57,749 nucleotides of DNA. Origin: an uncultured Porphyromonadaceae bacterium (GTDB lineage: Bacteria; Bacteroidota; Bacteroidia; Bacteroidales; Muribaculaceae). The DNA is taken from positions 1 through 57,749 of the forward strand of contig USMC01000014.1 in NCBI GenBank assembly GCA_900555715.1, given 5' to 3'. Under the pieces are notes generated by a model. That model saw only the letters and a program-made list of their open reading frames with translations, was not told the DNA's origin and ran no database searches. A program made the translations under genes and the position numbers. How positions within the stretch are numbered: the stretch's first letter is position 1; each line of letters begins with the position of its first letter. This document shows, in pieces, positions 27,901 through 35,442 of the stretch.

Positions 27901-28208
27901 TCGGAGTTTTCCTTAAGAGTGACGTCGACGGTGGTGCGTCCGCCGAGTTTGACGTCCTGCGTCAGATAGCCGACGTAGGAAACGGTGATGGTGGCGTTTG
28001 CATTGGGCACTTTGAGCTGGAATTTACCGTCGATGTCGGTAACTGTGCCGTTCTGCTTGCCTTTTTCAACAACCGACGCTCCGATGAGTGGTTCGCCGGT
28101 AGGGTCGCTGACGACGCCTTGCACTGTGACCTGCGCCATGGCGCCTATTGTCACAAAGCACAGAAGCATTGTCATGAGCCTTCTGAGGCATGATAGCTTG
28201 GTTTTCAT
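24993..28208 (-). CDS. susC: SusC/RagA-family TonB-dependent transporter
   Basis: 1071 residues: signal peptide, a carboxypeptidase-like regulatory domain (GVVSDPTGEPLIGASVVEKG), a plug with the SusC signature (VVVGYGQMKKSDLSGA and the QGRAPGVTAVQTSG region), and a 22-strand barrel ending YSFGLNLSF, whose terminal aromatic is needed for BAM insertion. It imports mannan oligosaccharides into the periplasm, powered by TonB. First gene of the PUL. A CAAAATTA (28275-28282) on the plus strand gives a -7 TAATTTTG on the coding strand about 66 bases upstream of the ATG. No sensor/regulator gene is adjacent. Confidence 0.96.
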   Translation of the reverse strand: MKTKLSCLRRLMTMLLCFVTIGAMAQVTVQGVVSDPTGEPLIGASVVEKGKQNGTVTDIDGKFQLKVPNANATITVSYVGYLTQDVKLGGRTTVDVTLKENSEALNEVVVVGYGQMKKSDLSGASASIGEAAMKGSVITNLDQSLQGRAPGVTAVQTSGAPGSSSSIRVRGQATINANAEPLYVIDGVIVQGGGDSGSSFGLGDALGNGKVSTISPLSTINPSDIVSMEILKDASATAIYGAQGANGVVLITTKRGKAGEAKFSYDGMVALSHQNKRLDMMNLREYAEYYNDFVANGYSRTNNWYADPSVLGIGTNWQDAIFRTALQNQHQIAAQGGTDKVQYYVSGSYLNQEGTLIGSDFRRFSVRANLDAQLKWWLKLGLSANFTDTDEDLKLADGEQGIINYSLTTLPDIPIYDIDGNYSSIVREGYTNPNPIALAMLDDIKLRRKKLTGNIFFDVTPIKNLVWHAELGYDISSSKGDRFKPTVDLGTWVRSSNESSIQKNSSWFWQLKNYISYNGTWNKLSYTAMVGQECWESRYDYTSIFASGMPSNEVHNPALGNKNSYSIGAGFGSSAMASFFTRENLNWDDRYLLTYTYRYDGSSNFGPSNRWAGFHSVGGAWRFSNEKFFEPVSKWFTNGKLRLGWGQTGNANIGGYAWGVAMSRMPSALGVGYRPSNIANPAVKWEKQEQWNVGLDLAFFNNRLGLTADAYIKTSKDMLMSMQLPSYMGTQGNGSSALAAPKGNYGEIENKGLELELRGTPFTGDFEWESSFQISFNRNRLKALSGTDNAQLVGYGQWSDVVSVSEIGQPLYNFYGYKVEGVYKDYEDIINSPRPDHFPTDGNFNKSNTVWVGDIKYKDIHKDGKIDEKDRTIIGSPLPDFTFGFNNTFRYKNFDLNIFINGSYGNDVLNYLAIKLTNMKSTWTNQLNSVNDRAQLVPIDPSKVYADGGAWYDDITNIRVSNPGTKMPAARLNDPNDNDRISDRYIEDGSYIRIKNIALGYTFPKKWLKPIHVENLRLYCNIQNLHTFTKYKGYDPEIGASTQDSSGLVYGLDFGRYPSPVTYSFGLNLSF

Positions 28209-28274
28209 TACAAGATAGGATTATTGATTTTGGTTTTTAGTTGATAATCTAAGGTGATGTGTTTTTCGACGTGG

Positions 28275-28282
28275 CAAAATTA
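28275..28282 (-). promoter_or_regulatory. Probable -7 element of the mannan PUL promoter
   Basis: TAATTTTG on the minus strand, a full match to the Bacteroidetes -7 consensus, placed to give a leader of about 60 bases for susC. No TTTG is found at the expected -33 position, which is common for PUL promoters that need an activator. The regulator itself is not in the window. Confidence 0.5.
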
Positions 28283-28394
28283 CGGTATTATATCGTAGAA
28301 GAATGACACTATTTTATCATGGAATTTGTTTTTTATCAAAAGCTGTTGTAGAACATATTTTTCGCAAAGATGAAGAGGAATAGACGGTTATGGT

Positions 28395-28430
28395 AAAAAG
28401 AAAGGCGGGCGACCTTTTGGGCCGCCCGCC
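28395..28430 (-). terminator. Intrinsic terminator of the 644-aa secreted protein gene
   Basis: Eight-bp GC stem GGCGGGCG (28404-28411) / CGCCCGCC (28423-28430), followed on the minus strand by TTTCTTTTT. It separates the gene ending at 28454 from the mannan PUL that begins downstream in the same orientation. Confidence 0.85.
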
Positions 28431-28453
28431 GGATTTATGTCAGTTGTGACAGA

Positions 28454-30388
28454 TTATTTGCGGATGAGTTCTTTGGTGACTTTGTTGCCGCGACGAACGA
28501 TATAGATACCGCTTTCGGGGTTAGCAACCTGAACGCCCTGGAGATTGTAGTAAACGGCGGGACCGTTGGCTACAGCTTCGTTGTCTTTAACTACGACATC
28601 GGTGATGCCGCTTGTGATGTTCTCGAAGTCAGCGAGTGCGGGATAGCCTTCGAAGTTTTTGGTTGCGCTGAATGAAGACCATGTGTGAACTTCTGCGATG
28701 AGGTCGGCTTCGGTTTCGGGTGTAGCGACGGTAACAGGATCGGCGCTTACTGTGATAGCACTTGCGAGAGCTGCGGCAGCGCCTTCGTTGAATGCGATAA
28801 CATTGAGTCCGTCAAAAGCGGGAGTTTTGTCTGTTCCGGCAACGAGATAGGGTGCGTCACCGTCTACAGTACCTGCTACATATACGTTTTCGGCGAGGAA
28901 TGTATTGCGAAGACGACCGACGAGACCTGCGGTGTTTGCTTTACCATAAACTTCGACGTTAGCGAAGCAGTTGACCATAGTGAAATCACCACCATATGTT
29001 GTACCGAACATACCGCCGGTGTAACCGCCTGCGCCTGCAACTGTACCGTGAACGAATACGTTTTTGAGAGTAAGACCCATATTTGCATCGGCGTGACCTG
29101 CGTATGCGCCAAGGATACCGGCACCCTGCTTTGTCTGGCAGGTTGCGTCGATTACGCCGAGGTTGCTGATTTCACCGGCGGGAATACCGAAGATTGATGT
29201 GCAGTAATAAGCGTCGGGATCCTGAATGGGCGTAAAGTCAGAGGGGGCGAAGTTACGGATGATGTGGTTCTGACCGTCATAGTAGATATGGGCTTTGTAT
29301 GCACCGTCATAACCTGCGATAGCGTGGTATTCTACAACGCCTTCCATGTCGATGTCGGCAGTCTGAACGAAGTAGAAATCGCCACCGGCGACACCGTTGA
29401 CATATTTATATGCGTGGCAGAGGTCGGCTGCGCTGCCGATCTGGTAAGGATCAGCTGCTGTACCTGCGCCATAGAGGACATATTTGAGAGTAGGAAGACC
29501 ATCGGCGTTTGCCTGGAAAGCGCTCCATGAGAGGACTTCTTCTACGCCGGCAGCCTTAGTGCCTTCGGAGTTTGCCATCGTGGGCTTAGCGGACGGGCTG
29601 ACGAGACCTGTCGTTTCCGAACCGGTAGCGAATATTACAAGACCGTTGATGGTTGAAGCAGCTTTGTTTTCAAAGCATACGAGGTTAGCATTGCCGCTGA
29701 CAGTTCCTGCAACATAGCAGTTGTTGATAGTTGCTGCGTGGTTGAGACGACCTGCGAGAGCACCGTTCTTACCGCCTGCAGTACCTACCATTTCAACGTT
29801 GACATAGCAGTTGTTGAGCTCTACGGCTGTACCGGTTGTACCGAAAAGACCGCCGGTGTAGTTTGCTGCGCCACCTACGATTTTACCGGTAACATAAACG
29901 TTGGAAACTTTTGTTACGTCGACTTTAGCTTCGCTCTGACCGAGGTAGCCGCCGATTGCACCTGCACGACCGTTGTTTGCTGCGTTAAGGTTTATGTCAA
30001 CAATGCCGAGGTTCTTAAGTTCGCCGCTGAATACACCGAAAATGGACTGAGCATAGCAGTCGGTGCCGGTAAAAGCATCATTTGTGGGCGCAAAGTTTTT
30101 AATTACATGGTTATTTCCATCGTAATTAAGCGGAAAATTATAAGCCTGACCTGTTGCTCCTACAGGAGCGTAGTGTGTGGTAACTCCAGACATGTCGATA
30201 TCGGCGGTCTGAACGAAATAGACCATTTCATTAGCCTTAACGAGATTGTGCATGTCTTCGATATCAGCAGCAGTAGCGATCTGATAGGGATCTTCTGCTG
30301 TGCCAGAACCGGCGACTGCAGCGCTTGCATAGAATGACGGAGCAGCAACGATTGCCGACAGCGCCAGAGTGCGTAAAAGTTTTTTCAT
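28454..30388 (-). CDS. Secreted two-repeat GLUG-like protein with type-IX-like tail
   Basis: 644 residues. Signal peptide (LLRTLALSAIVAAPSFYASA), then two homologous units of about 280 residues, each opening with GTAEDPYQI or GTAADPYQI, continuing through YFVQTADIDM, NHVIKNFAP / NHIIRNFAP and repeated N(C/V)(Y/F)V and TGG(L/M)FGTT elements. That is the pattern of GLUG-type beta-helical adhesins. The tail (YYNLQGVQVANPESGIYIVR, then KVTKELIRK) resembles a type IX secretion C-terminal domain. It is therefore probably surface-displayed, possibly an adhesin or glycan binder. It has its own terminator and a likely -7 element upstream, so it is not part of the PUL transcript. No catalytic motif is seen. 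Confidence 0.8.
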   Translation of the reverse strand: MKKLLRTLALSAIVAAPSFYASAAVAGSGTAEDPYQIATAADIEDMHNLVKANEMVYFVQTADIDMSGVTTHYAPVGATGQAYNFPLNYDGNNHVIKNFAPTNDAFTGTDCYAQSIFGVFSGELKNLGIVDINLNAANNGRAGAIGGYLGQSEAKVDVTKVSNVYVTGKIVGGAANYTGGLFGTTGTAVELNNCYVNVEMVGTAGGKNGALAGRLNHAATINNCYVAGTVSGNANLVCFENKAASTINGLVIFATGSETTGLVSPSAKPTMANSEGTKAAGVEEVLSWSAFQANADGLPTLKYVLYGAGTAADPYQIGSAADLCHAYKYVNGVAGGDFYFVQTADIDMEGVVEYHAIAGYDGAYKAHIYYDGQNHIIRNFAPSDFTPIQDPDAYYCTSIFGIPAGEISNLGVIDATCQTKQGAGILGAYAGHADANMGLTLKNVFVHGTVAGAGGYTGGMFGTTYGGDFTMVNCFANVEVYGKANTAGLVGRLRNTFLAENVYVAGTVDGDAPYLVAGTDKTPAFDGLNVIAFNEGAAAALASAITVSADPVTVATPETEADLIAEVHTWSSFSATKNFEGYPALADFENITSGITDVVVKDNEAVANGPAVYYNLQGVQVANPESGIYIVRRGNKVTKELIRK

Positions 30389-30473
30389 AATAAAGTTGTT
30401 ATAGGTTTAACTTGGTTGTTTATTCTAAGGTATATATTATCGAGTCGATTTTATTATATTTGATTTGTCAGCG

Positions 30474-30481
30474 CAAATATA
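30474..30481 (-). promoter_or_regulatory. Probable -7 element for the GLUG-like gene
   Basis: Minus-strand TATATTTG, matching TAnnTTTG, 85 bases upstream of the ATG at 30388. The -33 is poor. The surrounding 30389-30600 is very AT-rich, unlike the genes on both sides. Confidence 0.45.
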
Positions 30482-30584
30482 CGATATTTTTTTCTTTCTG
30501 AAATAATTTCGAAACAATTTTTTTTAAGTTCCTGAACTTTTTCAATTTTTCGTCTGTAGAAGACCTGATTTTTGTTTTTATATA

Positions 30585-30616
30585 TTTGTTTTGCGTCGGA
30601 CAAATTGTTATTTTTG
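30585..30616 (+). promoter_or_regulatory. Promoter of the MazG-like/deoC unit, abutting the start codon
   Basis: TTTG (30585-30588), 20-base spacer, TATTTTTG (30609-30616). The ATG at 30621 is only four bases past the -7, so transcription should begin at or just inside the start codon. This supports a leaderless mRNA or a start slightly downstream. Confidence 0.7.
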
Positions 30617-30620
30617 CCGT

Positions 30621-30977
30621 ATGAAATCAAGCGATAACGAAGAACTCACCTTGCGTCAGGCACAGCGTGTTGTCGACGACTGGATCCGCAGCGTCGGCGT
30701 GCGCTATTTTTCTCCGCTCACCAATATGGCGGTCCTCGCCGAGGAAACGGGGGAGGTGGCGCGTGTCATCGCGCGCCTCGACGGTGAACAGTCGGCGAAA
30801 CCGGGCGAGCGCCTCGACCTTGCCGATGAGCTTGCCGATGTGCTGTGGGTGACGATAGCGATCGCCAACCAGCACGGCATAGATCTCGCCGCCGCTTTTG
30901 CCAACAATCTCGAAAAGAAAAACGTTAGAGACAATGAACGGCACAGGGCGAACCCTAAGTTACAGGATAATAACTAA
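30621..30977 (+). CDS. MazG-like nucleotide pyrophosphohydrolase
   Basis: 118 residues, all-alpha NTP pyrophosphatase. The metal-binding pattern EExxE...ExxD is complete: LAEETGEVARV, then LADELADVLWV. It hydrolyses non-canonical or excess (d)NTPs to the monophosphate. I start at 30621, since the upstream ATG at 30591 lies within the promoter spacer. deoC follows after 16 bases, pairing nucleotide clean-up with deoxynucleoside catabolism. Confidence 0.88.
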   Translation: MKSSDNEELTLRQAQRVVDDWIRSVGVRYFSPLTNMAVLAEETGEVARVIARLDGEQSAKPGERLDLADELADVLWVTIAIANQHGIDLAAAFANNLEKKNVRDNERHRANPKLQDNN

Positions 30978-30993
30978 CATATAATATACTACT

Positions 30994-31893
30994 ATGGCGG
31001 ATACTCCCAATATCGACAAATACAATCAGGCTATCGCTGCCTGTACAGTGACCGAAGACGATGCTGCTGTCAGCGCTGCCGTCGCAAAAATCATCGGTGA
31101 ACATTTTGCCGAGAACAACAATCAGGATGTCTATAAATTCCTCCTCAGTTCTATCGACCTGACGACGCTCAAGTCGACCGACAGCCAGTCGTCTGTCGCT
31201 CAGTTCACTGAGAATGTGAACAGTTTCGAAGAAGAGTACGGCGAGCTGCCTCATGTAGCCGCCATCTGCGTCTACCCCAACTTCGCCGACGTCGTGCGCA
31301 CAGTCCTTGAAGTGACAGGCGTCAAAATTGCCTGCGTGTCGGGCGCTTTCCCGTCGAGCCAGTCGTTCGAGGAAGTCAAGATTGCAGAGACATCGCTTGC
31401 TGTAGCCAACGGTGCCGACGAAATCGACATTGTCCTCAACCTCGGCTATTTCCTCGACGGAGACTATGAATCGGTAGTCGACGAGATCACCGAGCAGAAA
31501 GAGGCATGCCGCGGCGGACGGCTGAAGGTTATCCTTGAGACCGGAGCGCTCAAGACGGCAAAGAACATAAAGACCGCCTCTGTGCTGTCGCTCTACAGCG
31601 GTGCCGATTTCCTGAAGACCTCCACAGGCAAGGAATATCCCGGCGCTTCGCTCGAAGCAGCTTACGTCATGGCGCAGTGCATCAAGGAATACTACGACAA
31701 GACCGGCACGCGCGTGGGCTTTAAGGCTGCCGGAGGTGTCTCCACGGTAGAAGATGCTGTCAAGTACTATACCCTCATTAAAGAGGTGCTCGGAGAGGAA
31801 TGGCTTACCGCCGACTATTTCCGCATCGGTGCCTCGCGTCTTGCCAACACACTCCTTTCGGCTATCGTCGGCAAGGACGTCAAACATTTTTAA
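30994..31893 (+). CDS. deoC: Deoxyribose-phosphate aldolase
   Basis: 299 residues, class I aldolase of the DeoC/LacD family, cleaving 2-deoxyribose-5-phosphate to acetaldehyde and glyceraldehyde-3-phosphate. The Schiff-base lysine is in VGFKAAGGV; the second active-site lysine is in RLKVILETG; the Asp of VLNLGYFLDGDYE is also conserved. N-terminal extension of about 40 residues relative to short DeoC proteins, as in other Bacteroidales. It follows the MazG-like gene by 16 bases and precedes a small membrane-protein gene by 12. Confidence 0.93.
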   Translation: MADTPNIDKYNQAIAACTVTEDDAAVSAAVAKIIGEHFAENNNQDVYKFLLSSIDLTTLKSTDSQSSVAQFTENVNSFEEEYGELPHVAAICVYPNFADVVRTVLEVTGVKIACVSGAFPSSQSFEEVKIAETSLAVANGADEIDIVLNLGYFLDGDYESVVDEITEQKEACRGGRLKVILETGALKTAKNIKTASVLSLYSGADFLKTSTGKEYPGASLEAAYVMAQCIKEYYDKTGTRVGFKAAGGVSTVEDAVKYYTLIKEVLGEEWLTADYFRIGASRLANTLLSAIVGKDVKHF

Positions 31894-31905
31894 AACTGAA
31901 GCTGG

Positions 31906-32394
31906 ATGAAAGTCTGGGTATTTATCGACGGTCGCCAGCAAGGTCCGTTCGAGAAGGAAGAACTTTCCGGTATTCCCGGTTTTAACGAGAATACGAAAGT
32001 ATGGTACGAGGGTCTGCCCAAATGGTACCCCGCCGGCAGTCTCGATGAGTTCAGGGAGTTTTTCGACAATGCGGCAGTTTCTGCGGAATGCGCCGAGGAA
32101 GGCTCCGCTGCATCATCGCAGGCGTTTTCTGAGCCGGCAGCTGCGTCGCAGGTGCGCCGGACTATTGACGAACCGTGCCCTCCCACGTATGTCGGGCTTT
32201 CTGTCTTTCTTCTCATCTGCTGCTGCTCTCCGGTGAGCGCGGCAGCGCTTGTAGCGTCGATATGTACGTCGAGTCTCTATGCCAAAGGCAATCTGGCAGG
32301 CTCGAGGAAGGCGTCGGAGGTGGCCGCATGGCTCATCATGGCAGCTATCGCGCTCGGCTTCATCCCGGTAATGCTGATGTCGGCGATTTTCTGA
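31906..32394 (+). CDS. GYF_2 / CD225-like membrane protein
   Basis: 162 residues. Residues 1-50 form a GYF_2 domain (VFIDGRQQGPFEKEEL, TKVWYEGLPKWYPAG). A variable Ala/Ser/Glu-rich linker follows, then two hydrophobic helices with the cysteine-rich LICCCSPVSAAALVASICTS and YAKGNLAGSRKASEVAAWLI between them, matching the CD225/dispanin-type hairpin. Such fusions are widespread in Bacteroidota with unknown function; the GYF domain may bind proline-rich peptides at the membrane. It ends five bases before the DUF2752 gene. Confidence 0.78.
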   Translation: MKVWVFIDGRQQGPFEKEELSGIPGFNENTKVWYEGLPKWYPAGSLDEFREFFDNAAVSAECAEEGSAASSQAFSEPAAASQVRRTIDEPCPPTYVGLSVFLLICCCSPVSAAALVASICTSSLYAKGNLAGSRKASEVAAWLIMAAIALGFIPVMLMSAIF

Positions 32395-32399
32395 CCGAT

Positions 32400-32777
32400 A
32401 TGCAAATAAAAAAGATGGCAATCGCTGTGGCTTCGGTATCCATTGCGATTGCCCTTTTCTTTGTCCTTGCCTATTACTACTCGCACGACCCTGCTGAAGA
32501 CGGTGCGCCACAGTGCCTGTTCCGGCGTCTGACGGGTCTCGACTGCCCTGGCTGCGGCTCGCAGAGGGCGCTCCATGCCTTGCTGCATGGCGAGATAGGA
32601 AAGGCGTGGCGCTTCAATCCTTTTGTGTTTTTTGCCGTTCCGGTGATAGTGTTCTACACCTATGCCGAAGCAGTGCGCCGCCGCCGTCCGAAGCTCTACG
32701 CTGCGGCTGTCAACCCTTTCCTGCTCGGGGCTCTGCTGCTCGCGGTGCTGATTTTTACTGTCGCTCGGAATCTGTAA
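32400..32777 (+). CDS. DUF2752 small membrane protein
   Basis: 126 residues with three hydrophobic segments and the DUF2752 core: CLFRRLTGLDCPGCGSQRAL, with the CPGCG motif and a following RALHALLHG, then FNPFVFFAVPV. The start at 32400 is chosen because the upstream part of the frame runs antisense-like through the GYF gene. DUF2752 proteins are common partners of GYF/CD225 proteins in Bacteroidota; function unknown. The last 23 bases overlap the 3' end of the converging thioesterase gene. Confidence 0.85.
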   Translation: MQIKKMAIAVASVSIAIALFFVLAYYYSHDPAEDGAPQCLFRRLTGLDCPGCGSQRALHALLHGEIGKAWRFNPFVFFAVPVIVFYTYAEAVRRRRPKLYAAAVNPFLLGALLLAVLIFTVARNL

Positions 32778-33204
32778 AGGAGAAATCGCGACCTTCGAAG
32801 TCGCCGATGAGCTTCCTCCAGTTGTCGTCGACGGTGACGGGAATGCCTTTGCGCATGTCGATGTTCACCATCACCGTGCGCGCGCGGCATTTGACGCGGT
32901 GGCTGTCGTCTTCGATGATCTGTTCGAGCACCAAGGAGCTGTCGCCGACAGATGTTATGGCAGTGCACACCGACAGGCGGTCGTCGATATGCGCCGGTTC
33001 GATATAATCGACGTTGATGTTGGCGATGACGGGTGCAGTGGGTGTCGAGCCGAAGGGACCGTCCATAAACTGACGGAAGTAGGCGTATTTGCCCTGGTCG
33101 AGGAACTGGACGTATACAGTATTATTAAGGTGTCCGAACATGTCGACGTCGTTGAAACGTATCTGTACGGGTATGCTGTGGTGAAATTCTGTTTTTTCTT
33201 TCAT
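32755..33204 (-). CDS. Acyl-CoA thioesterase, 4HBT hot-dog fold (YbgC-like)
   Basis: 149 residues. Hot-dog fold with the 4HBT active-site region VRFNDVDMFGHLNNTVYVQF-like (residues about 13-30), where the Asp of the D-x-x-G-H-x-N motif is the likely catalytic base. I start at the Met of MKEKTEF (33204), one base past the DUF721 stop, since earlier codons lie inside that gene. It hydrolyses short or aromatic acyl-CoA esters. It is the last gene of the eight-gene minus-strand run. The 3' end overlaps the DUF2752 gene on the other strand by 23 bases. Confidence 0.88.
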   Translation of the reverse strand: MKEKTEFHHSIPVQIRFNDVDMFGHLNNTVYVQFLDQGKYAYFRQFMDGPFGSTPTAPVIANINVDYIEPAHIDDRLSVCTAITSVGDSSLVLEQIIEDDSHRVKCRARTVMVNIDMRKGIPVTVDDNWRKLIGDFEGRDFSFTDSERQ

Positions 33205-33205
33205 T

Positions 33206-33496
33206 TCAGTGGAATACGATGTTGTCAATTGCGTTTTCTCCGGCGGTGCGGTTGAACTGTTCAGTCAGCGCCTCGCGCATGTATCCGAGCTGTTCTTTGA
33301 GCGACGCCGAGCGGAGGAAGACATGAAGCACGCGTCCTTCTAAGCGCACGCCGGAGGTGTAGGAACTGATGTGTTTTCCTACCGTTTCGGGCCAGATGGC
33401 AATGAGATATTGGCGGCGTGTCTCCGGGTCGTCGGCGACGCGCCGGCGCATCTGGTCGAGTATGACACCGAGACGGAGCGGTTCGGTTTTCTTCAT
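33206..33496 (-). CDS. DUF721 (DciA-like) protein
   Basis: 96 residues in the DUF721 family: IWPETVGKHISSYTSGVRLE and VLHVFLRSASLKEQLGYM, the KH-like fold shared with DciA, the ancestral loader of the replicative helicase. It overlaps recF by four bases (ATGA), a conserved arrangement in Bacteroidota that supports a DNA replication role. Shorter than proteobacterial DciA, which carries an extra disordered tail. Confidence 0.88.
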   Translation of the reverse strand: MKKTEPLRLGVILDQMRRRVADDPETRRQYLIAIWPETVGKHISSYTSGVRLEGRVLHVFLRSASLKEQLGYMREALTEQFNRTAGENAIDNIVFH

Positions 33497-34605
33497 TTTC
33501 CTATGGGAGTGAATTGTCCGTGGTCGACGTTCCAGATGCTGTGCGAATCGGCGTTGCGCAGGCTCTCGACGGTTTCGTCGAGGTGCCTCCGGTTTGTGTC
33601 GGTGATGAATATCTGCCCGAATGACTCCGGATTGCTCACTATTCCGATTATTCGCTCTACGCGGGAGGCGTCGAGCTTGTCGAAGATGTCGTCGAGCAAC
33701 AGCAGCGGGCGCATCCCCAGAGCCTGATGCAGAAGGTTGTACTGCGCGAAACGCAAGGCGGTGGTGAATGTTTTCGACTGCCCCTGCGATGCGCTGCGGC
33801 GCACGGTGAGCCCGTCGACGGTGAATGCTATGTCGTCGCGGTGCGGTCCCGACGCTGTGTGATGCAGCGCCATGTCGCGCGGGCGCATCTGTGCTAAATG
33901 TGCCGCCAGCCCTCCTTTATCTGAGTAGTCGGCGGACACATAGTCGATGCGGGCCTCTTCTCCTCCGCCGGAGATGCAGTCGAAATACGGCGTGAAGATG
34001 GTCTGTAGTCTGGCGATGTTGTCGCGCCGCTGTGCTGTTATGTAGTTTCCCGCCATTTCGAGCTGTGCCTCAAGGGCTTCATAAAGTCCTGTGTCGGTGC
34101 TCCCGTCGCGCAGCAGGCGGTTGCGCTGTTCGAGCGCGCTGTTGTAGCGGACAAGGGCGTTGAAATAGGGCATGTCGCTCTGGGCTATTATCTGGTCGAG
34201 GAAGCGTCGGCGTTCGGCTGGTTCGCCGGCGGTGAGCTCCATGTCGGCGGGAGAGAGCAGCACGACGGGGAAGGTGCCCAGATGTTCGGCGAGACGCTGG
34301 TACGGCTTGCCTGAGCGACGGAATATCTTGCGCTGACCCGGACGTACGGCGGCGCTTACTTCTTCGTCGAGACCGCGGCGGAAGTAGCGTGCTTTCAGAG
34401 TCGCGAATGGCGCGCCGCGCCGCACCAGGAGATTGTCGGAGGCACCTGTGAAGCTGCGGCAGAGGCTCATGAAATAGATGGCGTCGAGCAGGTTGCTCTT
34501 ACCCATGCCGTTATTGCCGAGAAAGCAGTTGATTTTCGGCGAGAAGTCGAGCGACGCCTCGCCGATATTCTTGAAATCGGTCAGTGCAAGGCTTTTGAGT
34601 ATCAT
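33493..34605 (-). CDS. recF: DNA replication and repair protein RecF
   Basis: 370 residues, SMC-like ATPase that helps load RecA at single-strand gaps. Walker A FLGNNGMGKSNLLDAI near residue 33, signature region VRRSASQGQSKTFTTAL, and Walker B LLLLDDIFDKLD near residue 305 are intact. It is flanked by an overlapping DUF721 gene downstream and an overlapping secreted esterase gene upstream (34602-34605). The location apart from dnaA/dnaN is normal for Bacteroidales. Confidence 0.95.
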   Translation of the reverse strand: MILKSLALTDFKNIGEASLDFSPKINCFLGNNGMGKSNLLDAIYFMSLCRSFTGASDNLLVRRGAPFATLKARYFRRGLDEEVSAAVRPGQRKIFRRSGKPYQRLAEHLGTFPVVLLSPADMELTAGEPAERRRFLDQIIAQSDMPYFNALVRYNSALEQRNRLLRDGSTDTGLYEALEAQLEMAGNYITAQRRDNIARLQTIFTPYFDCISGGGEEARIDYVSADYSDKGGLAAHLAQMRPRDMALHHTASGPHRDDIAFTVDGLTVRRSASQGQSKTFTTALRFAQYNLLHQALGMRPLLLLDDIFDKLDASRVERIIGIVSNPESFGQIFITDTNRRHLDETVESLRNADSHSIWNVDHGQFTPIGK

Positions 34606-35408
34606 TTACGGCAGAAAGCTTCGTTGAAGAAAAGAAGCTGGTAGATGATTGCGTTTTTCCAGTATGCGAAAGTGTGCGCACCGGGGCGGGAGGTGTAGTC
34701 GTGCGGCACTCCGGCGGCGAGGAGGTCTTCGTGCAGTTTCTTGTTGACGCCGGCGAAAAAGTCGTCCGCTCCGCAGTCGATGCTGAGGTTAAGTTTGCCG
34801 TTTTTGAGCTCAGGAACCATGTTGGCGACAGTGTGTTTCTCCCACTGTTCCGGATATTTGTCTTTTTCGCCGAGTCGGTTTTTCATTTTCCAGCTGTCCT
34901 TGAAGGGGCGGATGTCGACGCCTCCGCTGATGGCGGCTGCCGAGCCGAAAAGCTCAGGATGGCGTGCGGCGAGCCAGAAGGCGCCGTGACCGCCCATGCT
35001 CAGACCTGTGACGGCGCGTTTGCCGCGGTCGGCGGCGGTGTTGTAGTGCGAGTCGATATATGGAATGAGCTCTTTGGTGATGAAGGTTTCCATCTGCATC
35101 TGCGGGTCGGCGGGAGCGTCCCAGTACCATGAATCCATTCCGGAAGGCATGACGAGCACCATGCCGTAGAGGTCGGCGTACTTTCCGAGGTCGGGGCGTA
35201 TCATCGTCCACTGGCGGTGGTCGCCGCCGAAGCCGTTGAGCATATATACCGACGGGCACTTGGCTGTGGCTGCTGCGTCGGGCACGATGACGAGAACGCT
35301 GTCCGGTGCGGGAAGGTTCTTGCTTTCAAGGCAGATGGTTTCTGTCCGGTATGCCGATGCCGACATTGCCAAAACAAGAGAGGAAAGAAGAAGCGTGATT
35401 TTTTTCAT
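34602..35408 (-). CDS. Secreted CE1-type esterase (alpha/beta hydrolase)
   Basis: 268 residues with a signal peptide (ITLLLSSLVLAMSASA). Alpha/beta-hydrolase of the esterase D / CE1 kind: oxyanion region YMLNGFGGDHRQW, nucleophile elbow GLSMGGHG (Ser), acid in CGADDFF and catalytic His in GAHTFAYWK. Possible substrates are acetyl or feruloyl esters on glycans, or trehalose-mycolyl-like esters; sequence alone does not decide. It overlaps recF, so it is co-transcribed with a DNA repair gene despite its export, probably a chance of operon history. Confidence 0.88.
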   Translation of the reverse strand: MKKITLLLSSLVLAMSASAYRTETICLESKNLPAPDSVLVIVPDAAATAKCPSVYMLNGFGGDHRQWTMIRPDLGKYADLYGMVLVMPSGMDSWYWDAPADPQMQMETFITKELIPYIDSHYNTAADRGKRAVTGLSMGGHGAFWLAARHPELFGSAAAISGGVDIRPFKDSWKMKNRLGEKDKYPEQWEKHTVANMVPELKNGKLNLSIDCGADDFFAGVNKKLHEDLLAAGVPHDYTSRPGAHTFAYWKNAIIYQLLFFNEAFCRK

Positions 35409-35442
35409 CTTGATATGGTATATGATATTGTGTATGAAATTT

